This document shows positions 1 to 10,029 of a stretch of DNA of 64,000 nt, one piece after another. Source of the stretch: Erpobdella octoculata (lineage: Eukaryota; Annelida; Clitellata; Hirudinida; Erpobdellidae); contig OZ022239.1 of NCBI GenBank assembly GCA_963978895.1, forward strand, positions 17,531,686 to 17,595,685. The letters run 5' to 3'. How positions within the stretch are numbered: the first letter of the stretch is position 1; each line of letters starts with the position of its first letter. A program made the position numbers and the translations under genes. The notes under the pieces are model-generated. The model was given only the letters and a program-made list of their open reading frames with translations, did no database searches and was not told the DNA's origin.

Positions 1-48
1 AAATTAGATGTATATAGATGCTCTCCCGTTTCCTCTTGTTTTCCCAAA

Positions 49-51
<3 letters not shown>

Positions 52-146
<95 letters not shown>

Positions 147-164
147 TTATTTATTTATTTATTG
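52..164. repeat. (TA)n microsatellite followed by (ATTT)n
   Basis: About 45 uninterrupted TA dinucleotides, then six ATTT units to about 164. No gene is visible. It is the first of about a dozen long (TA)n arrays that border mobile elements in this window. Confidence 0.95.
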
Positions 165-229
165 GTACACGAGAATATGAGTGTTTGTTTGTTTGTTTGT
201 CTCTCTGTCTGTCTGTTTGTCCTTGGTTT

Positions 230-376
230 TTCCAAAATAACTTTTTAAATAATTTAAAAAAAATATTCTAAATAGCCATGGACCTATAATCAGACCTACC
301 AAATGTACAAAAAAAATTTAATAAATATCGGTTCAGCCGTTTTGGAGAGTTCAGTTTCAAGCACTATGACAGGAGA
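230..376 (+). repeat. Dispersed repeat tail, copy A (ends in TA array)
   Basis: This stretch shares an extended alignment with 63061-63198 near the other end of the window: the words AGACCTACCAAATGTACA, ATCGGTTCAGCCGTTT and GAGATTTATATATA occur in the same order and spacing. Both copies run directly into a (TA)n array on the same side. The ATCGGTTCAGCCGTTT block resembles the 3' end of a repeat family common in invertebrate genomes; the class of that family is not decided here. Confidence 0.7.
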
Positions 377-420
377 TTTATATATATATAGATAGATATA
401 AATAAATAAATATCTATCCA

Positions 421-496
<76 letters not shown>

Positions 497-577
497 AGTG
501 TGTGTGTATGTGTGTGTGTGTGACACATATACAAATATATATATAAATATAAATATATATCTATATATATAGAAGAA
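377..577. repeat. Compound microsatellite (GATA/TA/TG)
   Basis: GATA-like and AAAT units, then a long pure TA run (about 425-491), then TG-rich and TA-rich sequence. Apparent ORFs here are TyrIle repeats and are not genes. From 578 to about 800 I see nothing recognisable. Confidence 0.9.
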
Positions 578-799
578 CATGTCCTGGCTGACTGACTGAT
601 AATCAACGCCGAGCTCAAACGCCTCATCCTAGGAACGTGAAATTTAGAACTTATATTACTTTTATTGCGTAAGCATCCACAAAGAAAAGATTTTTAAAAA
701 TTTTGCTCCTGAGGGGAAGAAACTGGAAAACAAACTTTTTTCTAAAACAATGTATATCTCGAAAACCTTAAATGAGGAGATTTTGAAATTTGGTATATG

Positions 800-1377
800 G
801 ATTCTTCTTGAAAAATAAAAAGATACGTGTTTCACCATTTTCTTTTGAAAATTCGGTTTCCCGGACCTCAAATGTGGGTTGGAAAATTGGTTTATTTGGT
901 TTTTAAAGTAGCTGCTACTCAAAAACTTTGAATGCTAAAAGAGTAAAAATTAGTATTTAGTTTCTACTCCAAAAATAATGAAATACGTGTTTTAGCTTTT
1001 TTAGAAAATTTGGTTTCCAGGACTTCAAATGTGGGGGGGAAATAGGGTTATTTGTTTTTTAAAGTAACTGCTACTCAAAAACTGTAAATACTACAGATGT
1101 AAAAATAAGTATTTAGTTTTTATTCTAAAAATAAAGATATACGTATTTTACCATTTTTTAAAATTTGGTTTCCAAGACCTCAAATGTGGTGTGGAAGATA
1201 AGGTTATTTGGTTTTTAATGTAACTGCTACTCGAAAACTGTAGATGCTACAGGAGTAAAAATTAGTATTTGGTTTTTACTCCAGAAAAAATGATATACAT
1301 GTTTTACCGTTTTTTGAAAATTTGGTTTCCAGGACTTCAAATATGGGGTGGAAAATAGGGTTACTTGGTTTTTAAAG
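800..1377. repeat. ~155-bp tandem satellite, left part
   Basis: The phrase CTGCTACTC(A/G)AAAACT recurs at about 911, 1070 and 1224 (spacing 159 and 154), each unit also carrying GAAAATTTGGTTTCC and TTATTTGGTTTTTAAAGT. The array breaks at 1377 where a gypsy LTR begins and resumes at 9790 with the expected next bases of the unit. It is therefore the insertion site of that element. Confidence 0.85.
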
Positions 1378-1767
1378 TGTAGTCGCTGACTACGTTATTT
1401 CGATATACTTTGTAGTACCAACTCAACACAGTTTGAAGGCGGTTTGAAATAACTTTATTTAATTGACCGACGACAATAGACAAAAATAAACAATTCTTCT
1501 CGGGGCCAACAATGGCGAGAAATGAAAATAAAGCAAAATTTAAATTCTTGATTAAAGTAGCAATATGGCGAATCATGAGAACAACGAAGAAGAAAGAGAG
1601 AAAACATTCGAGAGCAAAGGTTTTTAAGCTAGCCACTAGCTAGCGCGCGCCAAACAAGTGAAGGAGCGCGAGCCTAGCAAGCTAAGGGGCGCTCACCTGT
1701 AATTACCTGTATAACATGCGTTTGGCACACGTGTGCGTGGACGTGCATAAAATACCGGTACACTACA
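1378..1767 (-). repeat. 3' LTR of the mag-like element
   Basis: The sequence begins TGTAGTCGCTG and ends CACTACA, with 6-bp terminal inverted repeats TGTAGT/ACTACA. Read on the minus strand it contains AATAAAGTTATTTC, a plausible polyadenylation signal. It is nearly identical to 9402-9789. Confidence 0.92.
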
Positions 1768-1784
1768 ATAGTCCCCCCGCAGAT
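1768..1784 (-). promoter_or_regulatory. Polypurine tract region of the mag-like element
   Basis: On the minus strand the bases just upstream of the 3' LTR contain GCGGGGGGACTAT, a purine-rich run at the position where plus-strand DNA synthesis is primed in LTR elements. Assigned by position and composition. Confidence 0.6.
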
Positions 1785-1885
1785 GGCGGAGCCAAAAAAA
1801 AGAGAAAAGTACAAACAAAAATCAAAAAGAGAAATGATCAAGGAAATAACGAACGAAAACAATGCAAGAGAGAAACAAGAGAGAA

Positions 1886-4006
1886 TCATACTGCAAATCT
1901 AACACGACGCTGCGCTCGTATATTTGACTGTTGCTGCTCAATATCGCTTTTCTGTACAATGCTGTCCGAGGGTTGATTCGCTGATCTTGGACGAATTGTA
2001 TATTTTCGAATATGAGCCAATTTAATGCGATCACGTGAAACAATCGAAACTACATCATCGGGCATCTTAAGTTTTACAATTTTATCATTCAAATCTGAAA
2101 CCTCAAATGAACCTTGATAAGGTGACTCAAGAGGTCGACGTACGCGATCAGTTCGAATGAATAAAAAATCACTTTTATTTAAAACTAGATTGTTTAACAA
2201 ACGAGCAGGTGTATGATGGATACCTTTTGATAACGATGAAAAATCTATATCAGACATACACTGTGCCAATCGCAAAACTAATTCAGGCATCCTCAGCGCA
2301 GAGCGCGTCGAGGAAGTAGAAAAAAATGTGTGTGGCATAAGAGGCGAAGCGCCAGTGACAGCTGTAAAAGGAGAAATACCATGTTCATTTGGTAAACACC
2401 GAAGAGCCAGCAGAACCAAGGGCAACGCAATCAGCCAATCGTCTTCCCGAGCCTTTAAAGCATTCTTTAATGTACGGTGAAATCGTTCGATCATCCCGTT
2501 TGATTGCGGATGGTAGGCTGTAGTTCGTAAACGGTGAAAGCCGATCAGCGAGGAAAGATGGCTCATGAGTTCGGATTCGAATTGACGTCCTCGGTCCGTT
2601 ACAATGTGAAGCGGGACACCAAAACGAGAAACCCACGCCGTCAGGAAAACATCAGTAACAGTTTCAGCCGTAATGTTAGAAGCTGGCACTACCTCAAACC
2701 ATCGAGTTGCTCGGTCGATCATGGTGATGGAGTATTGCTTCTCGGATGGATAAGGTGAAATGGTATCTTTTGAAGGCTTCAGAGGTCCAACAATATCTAT
2801 GTGAATTGTTTGGAACCTATCGGAAGCTGGAAACTGCATATGCTGCACCTGGGTTTTGTTATGTTTGAAGACCTTCGATTTCTGGCAGTTGACACAGTCT
2901 CGAACCCACTCCTTGATGTTTCTTTTCATGTCTGGCCAAAAGTAGCGTTCGACTATCAGTTGTTTAGTACTTTTAACTCCAGGGTGCGACAAACTGTGCA
3001 GCTGATTGAATATTGCTATACGATGCTCACGTGGTACAAAAGGTCGAGGATATGGTAGAGTGGTGTCACACCACAACAATTGCTTGTCTTCGATCGGAAA
3101 AGATTTTAAAATTTCTTTATATTCTTCAGTTTCAGCATCATCCTTCTGTGCGACACTAGGTGTGGACAAGGCTGGAAGTATCAAGTCTAGCGAACATGTA
3201 ATAGTTTCATCTGTATCGGCAAGAGAGAGGGCATCTACCACGATATTTTCCGAACCACGTATGTACTCAATTGAGCAGACGTATTCCGAGATATATGACA
3301 GGTGACGTTGTTGGCGATCAGATTTCGGTGGGGTTTGACTGTAGAATGCATTCACTAAGGGTTTGTGGTCTGTAAAAACTGCAACAGTACGACCCTCAAT
3401 AATTGGTTTGAAGTGAACTACTGCAAGGTAGACGGCTAAAAGTTCGCGGTCAAACGCAGAGTAGGAACGTTGAGGTGTAGAGAGACGTTTCGAGAAAAAT
3501 GCCACTGGTCGAAGTTCGTTCCCGACAGACTGGTGCAAGGCTGCTCCAACGGCATAGTTTGACGCATCGGTGACGAGGTGAACTGTGTCAGACTTCGGAT
3601 CAGTGAAGTTCAACTGGATCGCTTGGGTAAGATTCTCTTTCAATTTCTCGAACGCTCTGCGTGCATCATCCGTCCATAATAATTTCAAATTTTTACCTTT
3701 GCACGATGCAAGAAGTTGATACAGGGGTTCAGCTATGTTAGCAAACAAAGGTATAAAGCGTCGGTAAAACCCAAGCATGCCAAGAAAATGACGCAAGGAA
3801 GCATAATCAATCGGAATTTCGTAATGTTTAATCGTTTCAACTTTATTCGCCAGGGGCACAATACCTTTTGGGCTAACTGAATAACCAAGAAAATCAACCT
3901 TATCTACGGCAAAAACGCACTTTTCCAACGCAACATGCAGCCTGTTATCGCATAAACGATTCATAACAATTTCCAAGTGAATTTTGTGCTCATCTAAATT
4001 CGGCAA
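1886..4006 (-). pseudogene. pol: gypsy pol: end of RT, RNase H and integrase
   Basis: This 706-codon open frame covers the connection domain after the RT active site, RNase H and integrase. RNase H acidic residues are visible as TDASNYAVG (D147), FDRELLAV (E188) and FTDHKPL (D213). Integrase shows an HHCC zinc module (HSLSH...CVNC, residues about 338-374) and a complete D404, D471, E507 triad with the usual 35-residue D-to-E spacing (IHIDIVGPL, TDRGRQF, HPQSNGMIERF). A GPY/F-like motif (SPYQGSF) follows; no chromodomain. The frame starts out of register with the upstream RT (3994-4413), so a single-base frameshift just after YIDD separates them. The domains look intact but the polyprotein is broken. 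Confidence 0.92.
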
Positions 4007-4413
4007 ACAATTAGGATATCGTCGATGTATACAAAAACAAATGATAAATCGCGAAAGATGGAATCCATGAAACGCTGAAAAGTTTGCGGTGCGTTGCAGA
4101 GCCCGAATGGCATACGCGTGAATTTGAATAAACCAAACGGCGTAATTACTGCAGTTTTTTTAGCATCCTCAGGAGCCATAGGTATGTGGAAATACGCTTT
4201 AACAACGTTGAGCTTGCTGTAAATGGTCTTGCCTTGAAAGCGATCGATGCATGAATTTATGTGCGGCAATGGGTAGCGATCCTTTTTGGTAATTGCGTTC
4301 AATTGTCGGAAATCACCGCAAGGTCGCCACGACTGACCATCTTTCTTTTGCACTAAATGCAGCGGGGATGCCCAATCACTTTTCGAAGGGCGCACAATAC
4401 CAGCTGCAAGCAT
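3994..4413 (-). pseudogene. pol: gypsy pol: reverse transcriptase core
   Basis: The 139-codon frame has the RT fingers and palm: GIVRPSKSDWASPLHLV, CGDFRQLNAIT, the RMPFGLCNAPQTFQR block, and the catalytic YIDD near residue 129. Motif A reads SKLNVVKAY where gypsy RTs have an aspartate in place of N; that Asp binds catalytic metal, so this copy should be inactive even without frameshifts. The frame ends with a stop directly after YIDD and continues in another frame at 4006. Upstream (4414-4544) the same polypeptide is readable but has a TAG stop near 4510. Confidence 0.9.
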
Positions 4414-4544
4414 GAAATCAAATTCCTTTTTCGCAATTTCAAATTTATTGGGGGGTAGCTGTCGCGCGCGTGCAAAAACAGGGCGTGCAGAACCCGTATC
4501 AATTGTATGCTAGGTCGAAGAGCCATGAACACAAACAGAATAAT

Positions 4545-5003
4545 CTATTTGCCCAGGCATAACCAAAGTGGGGTATTTATCAAATAGCGGGGGTACGAAC
4601 GCTGGAAGATTGTCCGGAAGTTTAATGCCACATGCCAAATACTCTCGCACAAGTTTAGAAATACACGGTGCATGAAAATTGTGTTAGTATCAACAATCGC
4701 ACGCTTAAAACAATTTACGCTAATGCGAAATTTAGAGAGAAAATCAGCACCAAGAATTGGCTTTGCAACGTCAGCCACGACAAAAACCCAAATAAATGAC
4801 CTGCGCAATGATGAATTTCTAAGCGTTAAATGAGTTTGTCCATGCACAGCAATAGAGCGACCATCAGCAGCTTTCAAAAAAATCGATGAAGATGACAATA
4901 AACATGAAAGTGCTTTTGATAGTGATAGTGGGATTAAAGATATTGATGAACCCGTATCAATTAAAAATTCAACTGAAAAATTTTGAATGCGAAAAGCTGC
5001 CAA
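4545..5003 (-). pseudogene. gypsy pol: retroviral-type aspartic protease
   Basis: The frame carries the protease active site as FLIDTGSSISLIP, a flap-like region, and KPILGADFLSKF, the usual C-terminal ILG(A/R)DFL motif of gypsy proteases. It cuts the Gag-Pol polyprotein in functional elements. The frame runs out of register before joining RT at 4413, so at least one more lesion lies between about 4545 and 4640. Confidence 0.88.
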
Positions 5004-5137
5004 AAATTGTAGGGCGCCACCAGATGCCGCAGATGCTGGAGCGCCTAGATATTTAAAGATTGCACAGGAGAACTACTTCTCGAGCTTGCAGGGGTTGCGT
5101 CACGCGACTGAGTTACTTTAATACCAGATTTATCTGG

Positions 5138-5611
5138 CTACTGACACCAGTGGGGACATGAGCGTGCTTTTGTCCCATAAAAAATATGACTTCGGCAAAG
5201 CTTAGGCCGTTGATTAGCAGAAAACGGAACTAATGTATTTGAAAAAGCGGGTTCAAATGATTTACGCACCACCTTATTGTTAACAAACGAATTACGCGCA
5301 GCATTATTATTATTACCAAAAAATCGGTCGTTTGATTTCATCGATGCAGGTTCACTCACGAAAGATATAGTTTGGCACTTTAGCAATGGTAGGAGTTCGT
5401 CGGCAAGTCGTCCGAGGTCGTCCAGTCCCAGTGTTTTCTGTGACGCGATGACAGGTGCAAGGCTGGGTGGAAGAGCTTGTTGGAAACGATGACGCACCAT
5501 GTCGTCTCCCACGCCAACTTTCTTTGCCACCTTTGTCATTTGAAGAAGGAAGTGTGAAGGCTTGCCGGTGAGGGGGGTTTTTTGTAAGAAGGATTCAAAG
5601 AGCTCCCCTCT
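5138..5611 (-). pseudogene. gag: gypsy gag, C-terminal half
   Basis: Residues such as GKPSHFLLQM and HRFQQALPPSLAPV match the capsid of mag-clade Gag. A zinc-knuckle-like C-x4-F-x3-..C..C segment (CRSHIFYGTKARSCPHWC) lies near the end. The coding register continues upstream of the first ATG to about 5611, where the nested LINE begins. The other part of gag is at 8835-9116. Confidence 0.85.
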
Positions 5612-5712
5612 AGCGAAGTTAAATTTGAGTTGTTTTATTGTTTCACGTGGAAACTGTGAGTTTTTTCTCTTTTCTTCTATATTCCCTTTTCTAAACCTTT
5701 CTTTCTCTAATA

Positions 5713-8700
5713 ATGTACTCTAGGGATTTCTTATTAAGCCTCTCTCAATCTTCTACTCTGCCCACTCGCACTGTTCGCCGTAAGATTTATTATCTTGATA
5801 TTCTTAACCTAAATTATATTAGGAAATTTAAACGTATTGCTAAGTGCAACTCTTCTTTCTCTGATCTCTCTATATCAAATCCTCTTCTTAAAATAAATAA
5901 TCTTAAAACTAATAATAGTCATAATAATAATAATAATAATAATAATAATCATAGTTCTAGCCTTAATATAGCCACTCTTAATATTCGTTCTCTAAATAAT
6001 AAATCACTCTTTATCTCTGAGCTAGCCCTGTCTAACTATCTTGATCTCTTTCTCCTGACTGAGACCTGGCATGAATCTGCTTCTTCTCCTTCTCTCCTTG
6101 CTTCTGTTCCTACTGGCTTCTCTTTTGTTGAGCAGGCTAGGCCTCCTACTAATCCTTTTTCTGCTCAACATTCTTCCTATGGTGGCATATGCCTTCTCTT
6201 TAAGTCTTCCTATTCTGTCTCTCTCAATTCTTCTACTAAATTCTCATCTTTTGAATGCCTCTTTACTTCTGTTAAAATTAATTCTTTTAAGTTCAATTTA
6301 ATAGGTATCTATAGGCCTCCTAAATGCTCTAAACCACAATTTCTGGAGGATTTCTACAACCTTTCTGAATCTCTCTTCTCTCTATCTACTCCTTCTTTTA
6401 TCATTGGGGATTTTAATATTCCTATTAATAAAACTAAGGACTCTTTTGTTTCTCAATTTCTTGAAATCTTATCTACTTTTAACTTCTTTCAGCATTGTGA
6501 CTTTCCGACTCATAATCGGGGTAACACATTGGATCTTATTATTTCTCCTATTTTCTCTAATATAAGCAATCTTTCACCTGTTAATCTTCACTTTACTGAT
6601 CACTACTTTATTTCTTTCACCTTACCTCTATCTCAACCTTTAATTAATCTTACTTCAGTCACTAAAAGGTGTTGGTCTAGATTTGATAATAATCAATTTT
6701 CAAATTTATTTCTCACCTCTGGGTTTTCTTCTTCTTCTTTCACTGATGTTGATTCCTTTATGGACAATCTCAATCTGACGATTTCATCCATACTGGATAC
6801 GTTGGTTCCTTTTGAGACGTTTAAGTTTCGACTCTTTTCTAAAAAAGCTCCTTGGTTTGATCGTGATTGTGTTCTCTTGAAGCAATCTGCACGTAAAGCC
6901 GAGCGAGCTTATCGTTCTAAATTGTCTAAGGGTTCTTGGTATGAGTGGCAATACCATCTCAAACAATACCATAACCTCATCTTTACTAAGCATTCTTCCT
7001 TTTTGAGAAAATCTATTGTTCTTGCTTCTAGCTCGAGGAATAGGTGGTCTTCTCTTTCTAAACTCCTTAATAAAAAATCTCCTCCTCCTTCTTTTTCTCC
7101 TGATGACTATCATAATTTTCTTACCACGAAAATTGAAAGCATCAGATCTTCTAACAATAGTAAAACCCCTACTTTTTCTAAATTCTCTACTGAAACTTTT
7201 ACTTTTTTCTCTCCTATTACACTTGACTATCTTACTAAACTTATTAACTCTATGTCTTCTTCTACTTGCTCTTTGGATCTCATTCCTACTACTATCTTTA
7301 AAGAGCTTTCTTCTGTTCTTTATCCAATTTTACTTGATTTAATTAATCTCTCTTTATCTACATCTGTGTTTCCCTCTGTTCTTAAGTCCTCTTTTATTAT
7401 CCCTACTATTAAAAATGCCTCTCTTGATCCTTCTTCTCTATCTAGCTATAGGCCTGTCTCTAACCTATCCTTTATCTCTAAAATAATGGAAAGAGTTGTG
7501 TATGAGCAAATAAGTGCTTATCTAACTGCTTTCTCACTTCTTCCCTCTTCTCAATCTGGCTTCAGACCTGGCCACTCTACTGAAACTGCTCTACTTAAGC
7601 TTCATAATGACCTTATTGTTTCCTCTGACTCTGGCCTCTCTACCCTTCTTCTTTGTCTTGATTATTCATCTGCATTTGATACAGTTGATCACTCACTGTT
7701 GTTGGATGTACTTGATAAATCTTTTAATATAACTAGCGATGCTCTCCGGTGGATTAAATCTTATCTATCTGGTAGATATTCCTATGTTTCTATTGAATCT
7801 TCTAAATCTACTCCTGTAACTTTGAGCTACGGTGTCCCTCAAGGGTCTATTCTTGGTCCTTTACTGTTTATTCTCTATACTTCTGAACTTCCTCATATTA
7901 TATCTTCTCACTCTCTCAATAGCCAAATGTATGCCGATGACTCTTATGTCTATTCTACTTTCTCTAACTCTTCTCTTGAGTCTGTTCTTAACAAAATAGC
8001 TGCCTGCCTTCAATCTATTATATCCTGGAGTTCTTCTATGTGTCTTAAACTTAATCCTGACAAGTTTGAACTAATCTATTTCAACAAGTCCTCTAAATCC
8101 CTAAATCCTCTTCCTTTGGTTTTGCCACCACCATCTTCTCTTTCTATTTCTCCTTCTCCCTTGATTCGTAGCTTAGGTTTTCTCTTTGACTCTAACTTGT
8201 CGCTAACCCCCCAAATTAATTCTGTTACTAAATCCTGCTACTTTCATCTTCGCCGTATTAAGCAGCTTCGTCCACTTCTGGATGATCCTTCGCTGCAACT
8301 TCTAGTCTCTTCTCTTGTCCTGTCTCGAATTGACTACTGCAATTCTCTATACTATGGTCTTCCTGACACTACCCTCTATCCTCTCTCTAAAGCCTTCAAC
8401 TCGGCTGCTCGCTTAGTTTCTCGCACCTCCTACTCCTCTCACATCTCTCCATCTCTTGTTCTTCTCCATTGGCTTCCTCTCAGATATAGGGTGATTTTTA
8501 AAATCTGTTTAATAATGTACAAAATAAAAAATTGCCTTTCTCCTCTCTACTTAACTAATTTAATACATATCCCTCCTAAGTCTGGTCTTCGTTCTTCTTC
8601 TCGTAATCACTCTCGCATCTTCACTATTAAGCATTCTTTTGCTAAACGCTCTTTCTCCTACTCTGGTCCCTATCTCTGGAACTCTCTTCCTTCTTCTCTT

Positions 8701-8781
8701 ACTAACTCTACTTCTCTCGCAGTTTTCCGTCGTGGACTTAAAACATATCTGTTTACTAAGTTCACGACCGAGCGCTATTGA
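5713..8781 (+). CDS. LINE ORF2: APE endonuclease and reverse transcriptase
   Basis: The ORF is 1022 codons, uninterrupted. The N-terminal 80 residues are poorly conserved and include an Asn run. The apurinic-type endonuclease spans about 84-310: LNIATLNIRSLNN, LTETWHE, IIGDFNIPIN (about residue 233), NTLDLII and FTDHYFISF. RT spans about 540-800: SSYRPVSNLSF, SQSGFRPGHSTETAL, LDYSSAFDTVDH, GVPQGSILGPLLF and YADD (about 739). The C-terminal part has the usual HWLPLRYR and the PYLWNSLP ending typical of this superfamily. The gene nicks target DNA and copies its RNA in place. It looks coding-competent; ORF1 is absent, so the element may be 5'-truncated or ORF1-less. Codon use is T-rich and unlike the flanking gypsy. 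Confidence 0.95.
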   Translation: MYSRDFLLSLSQSSTLPTRTVRRKIYYLDILNLNYIRKFKRIAKCNSSFSDLSISNPLLKINNLKTNNSHNNNNNNNNNHSSSLNIATLNIRSLNNKSLFISELALSNYLDLFLLTETWHESASSPSLLASVPTGFSFVEQARPPTNPFSAQHSSYGGICLLFKSSYSVSLNSSTKFSSFECLFTSVKINSFKFNLIGIYRPPKCSKPQFLEDFYNLSESLFSLSTPSFIIGDFNIPINKTKDSFVSQFLEILSTFNFFQHCDFPTHNRGNTLDLIISPIFSNISNLSPVNLHFTDHYFISFTLPLSQPLINLTSVTKRCWSRFDNNQFSNLFLTSGFSSSSFTDVDSFMDNLNLTISSILDTLVPFETFKFRLFSKKAPWFDRDCVLLKQSARKAERAYRSKLSKGSWYEWQYHLKQYHNLIFTKHSSFLRKSIVLASSSRNRWSSLSKLLNKKSPPPSFSPDDYHNFLTTKIESIRSSNNSKTPTFSKFSTETFTFFSPITLDYLTKLINSMSSSTCSLDLIPTTIFKELSSVLYPILLDLINLSLSTSVFPSVLKSSFIIPTIKNASLDPSSLSSYRPVSNLSFISKIMERVVYEQISAYLTAFSLLPSSQSGFRPGHSTETALLKLHNDLIVSSDSGLSTLLLCLDYSSAFDTVDHSLLLDVLDKSFNITSDALRWIKSYLSGRYSYVSIESSKSTPVTLSYGVPQGSILGPLLFILYTSELPHIISSHSLNSQMYADDSYVYSTFSNSSLESVLNKIAACLQSIISWSSSMCLKLNPDKFELIYFNKSSKSLNPLPLVLPPPSSLSISPSPLIRSLGFLFDSNLSLTPQINSVTKSCYFHLRRIKQLRPLLDDPSLQLLVSSLVLSRIDYCNSLYYGLPDTTLYPLSKAFNSAARLVSRTSYSSHISPSLVLLHWLPLRYRVIFKICLIMYKIKNCLSPLYLTNLIHIPPKSGLRSSSRNHSRIFTIKHSFAKRSFSYSGPYLWNSLPSSLTNSTSLAVFRRGLKTYLFTKFTTERY

Positions 8782-8795
8782 ACACTGTGGAAATA

Positions 8796-8834
8796 GCGCT
8801 ATAGAAATAATGATTGATTGATTGATTGATTGAT
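8796..8834 (+). repeat. LINE 3' tail, GCGCTATA...(TGAT)n
   Basis: The last bases are GCGCTATAGAAATAATGATT followed by TGAT units. A very similar ending occurs in the tRNA-derived SINE at 40113-40148, which suggests the SINE borrows this LINE family's machinery. Confidence 0.85.
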
Positions 8835-9116
8835 ACTGGTCTCGTGGAACCTCTTGACGGCGTCTTTGAGTTGGTCGTAATTGGCGGCCTGCAAGATTAC
8901 GTCGTCGAGGTTGCTCACTGTCTCTACTGGGAGATTTGCTAAAGCGTGATAGAATCTTGTGGAAGACGTCGTGATGCCGGCAATGTTGAACTGCGCCTCA
9001 AGGATCACAAACCACGTAGCAGGGTTTGACGGTATGAAAGGAGGCGCTTTTACTGAGACGGCAGCAATTGTGGGAGTTGTGGTGACGGCCAGAGGTTGCG
9101 TTGAAGCTGATGCCAT
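8835..9116 (-). pseudogene. gag: gypsy gag, N-terminal half
   Basis: The frame starts at an ATG about 285 bp inside the 5' LTR side and encodes a basic-poor N-terminus followed by PPFIPSNPATWFVILEAQF and YHALANLPVE, the recognisable start of mag-type capsid. It runs into the (TGAT)n tail of the LINE at 8834; the frame resumes at about 5611. Confidence 0.87.
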
Positions 9117-9384
9117 TTTGACGATGAGTCAGTCGATAGAAAAATTCTTCGAGCTGTAGTCCTCGGGTTGGTTGTAGACGTCGGAGGTTCAAAACGCTAA
9201 AGACTGAAAACACCGGTGGTCAAGAACGTTGAAGCTAAAGACTTCGCAGGCTGAAAACGTCGAAAGCTGCAGTCGTCGGTGTTGAAGAACGTCGGGGAAA
9301 GAAAAACTGACGTCGTCGGAAGTTCGGGTCACCTTGTGGTGAGCCTTTCACTGGACTTCAGAATTCTTCACGTTGGAGACAGAA

Positions 9385-9399
9385 ACGTCGGGGTCACCA
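9385..9399 (-). promoter_or_regulatory. Primer-binding site (tRNA-Trp)
   Basis: The minus strand reads TGGTGACCCCGACGT two bases inside the 5' LTR. This is complementary over 15 nt to the conserved 3' end of metazoan tRNA-Trp (…ACGTCGGGGTCACCA), the same primer used by avian sarcoma-leukosis retroviruses. The tRNA identity is from memory of the tRNA-Trp 3' sequence. Confidence 0.85.
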
Positions 9400-9401
9400 A
9401 T

Positions 9402-9789
9402 TATAGTCGCTGTCTATGTTATTTCGATATACTTTGTAGTACCAACTCAACACAGTTTGAAGGCGGTTTGAAATAACTTTATTTAATTGACCGGCGACAA
9501 TGGAAAAAAATAAACAATTCTTCTCGGGGCCAACAATGGCGAGAAATGAAAATAAAGCAAAGTTTAAATTCTTGATTAAAGTAGCAATATGGCGAACCAC
9601 GAGAACAACGAAGAAGAAAGAGAGAGAACATTCGAGAGCAAAGGTTTTTAAGCTAGCCACTAACTAGCGCGCGCCAAACAAGTGAAGGAGCGCGAGCCTA
9701 GCAAGCTAGAACGCTCACCTGTAATTACCTGTATAACATGCGTTTGGCACACGTGTGCGTGGACGTGCATAAAATACCGGTACACTACA
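9402..9789 (-). repeat. 5' LTR of the mag-like element
   Basis: Near-identical to 1378-1767, beginning TATAGTCGCTG (one G-to-A change in the terminal TG) and ending ACTACA. Followed directly by target duplication AAAG and the resumed satellite. Confidence 0.92.
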
Positions 9790-10010
9790 AAAGTAACTGC
9801 TACTCAAAAACTGTAAATGCTACAAAAGTAAAATTAGTATTTAGTTTCTACTCTAAAAATAATGATATACGTGTTTCACCATTTTTTGAAAATTTGGTTT
9901 CCAGGACCTCAAATGTGAAGTGGAAAAAGGGTTATTTGATTTTAAAATAACTGCAACTCAAAAACTGTAAGTGCTACAGATGTGAAAATTAGTATTTTGA
10001 GGTTTTGTGC
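9790..10010. repeat. ~155-bp tandem satellite, right part
   Basis: The array interrupted at 1377 continues here: CTGCTACTCAAAAACTGTAA near 9798 and CTGCAACTCAAAAACTGTAA near 9951, spacing 153. It ends near 10010. Confidence 0.85.
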
Positions 10011-10029
10011 CGGTTAAAAGTAGATGAGT

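Larger units (their letters stand above)
5612..8834 (+). mobile_element. L2-type (CR1 superfamily) LINE nested in gypsy gag
   Basis: A non-LTR retrotransposon inserted in opposite orientation to the gypsy host. It has a short 5' leader, one 1022-codon ORF with endonuclease and RT, and a 3' tail GCGCTATAGAAATAATGATT followed by TGAT repeats to 8834. No poly(A) is present, as usual for L2/CR1. The left boundary is placed by where gag coding stops making sense, so it is accurate to about 10 bp; no clear target duplication is seen. Confidence 0.92.
1378..9789 (-). mobile_element. mag-clade Ty3/gypsy LTR retrotransposon with nested LINE
   Basis: Two LTRs of about 390 bp (1378-1767 and 9402-9789) begin TGTAGT/TATAGT and end ACTACA. 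They are flanked by a 4-bp direct repeat AAAG (1374-1377 and 9790-9793). Between them, on the minus strand, lie a primer-binding site, gag, aspartic protease, reverse transcriptase, RNase H and integrase in gypsy order, then a polypurine tract. Gag and integrase C-terminus resemble the mag clade (no chromodomain seen; a GPY/F-like SPYQGSF module). An L2-type LINE (about 5612-8834) splits gag. Frameshifts and a stop show the copy is dead. The LTRs differ by several substitutions. Confidence 0.93.
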
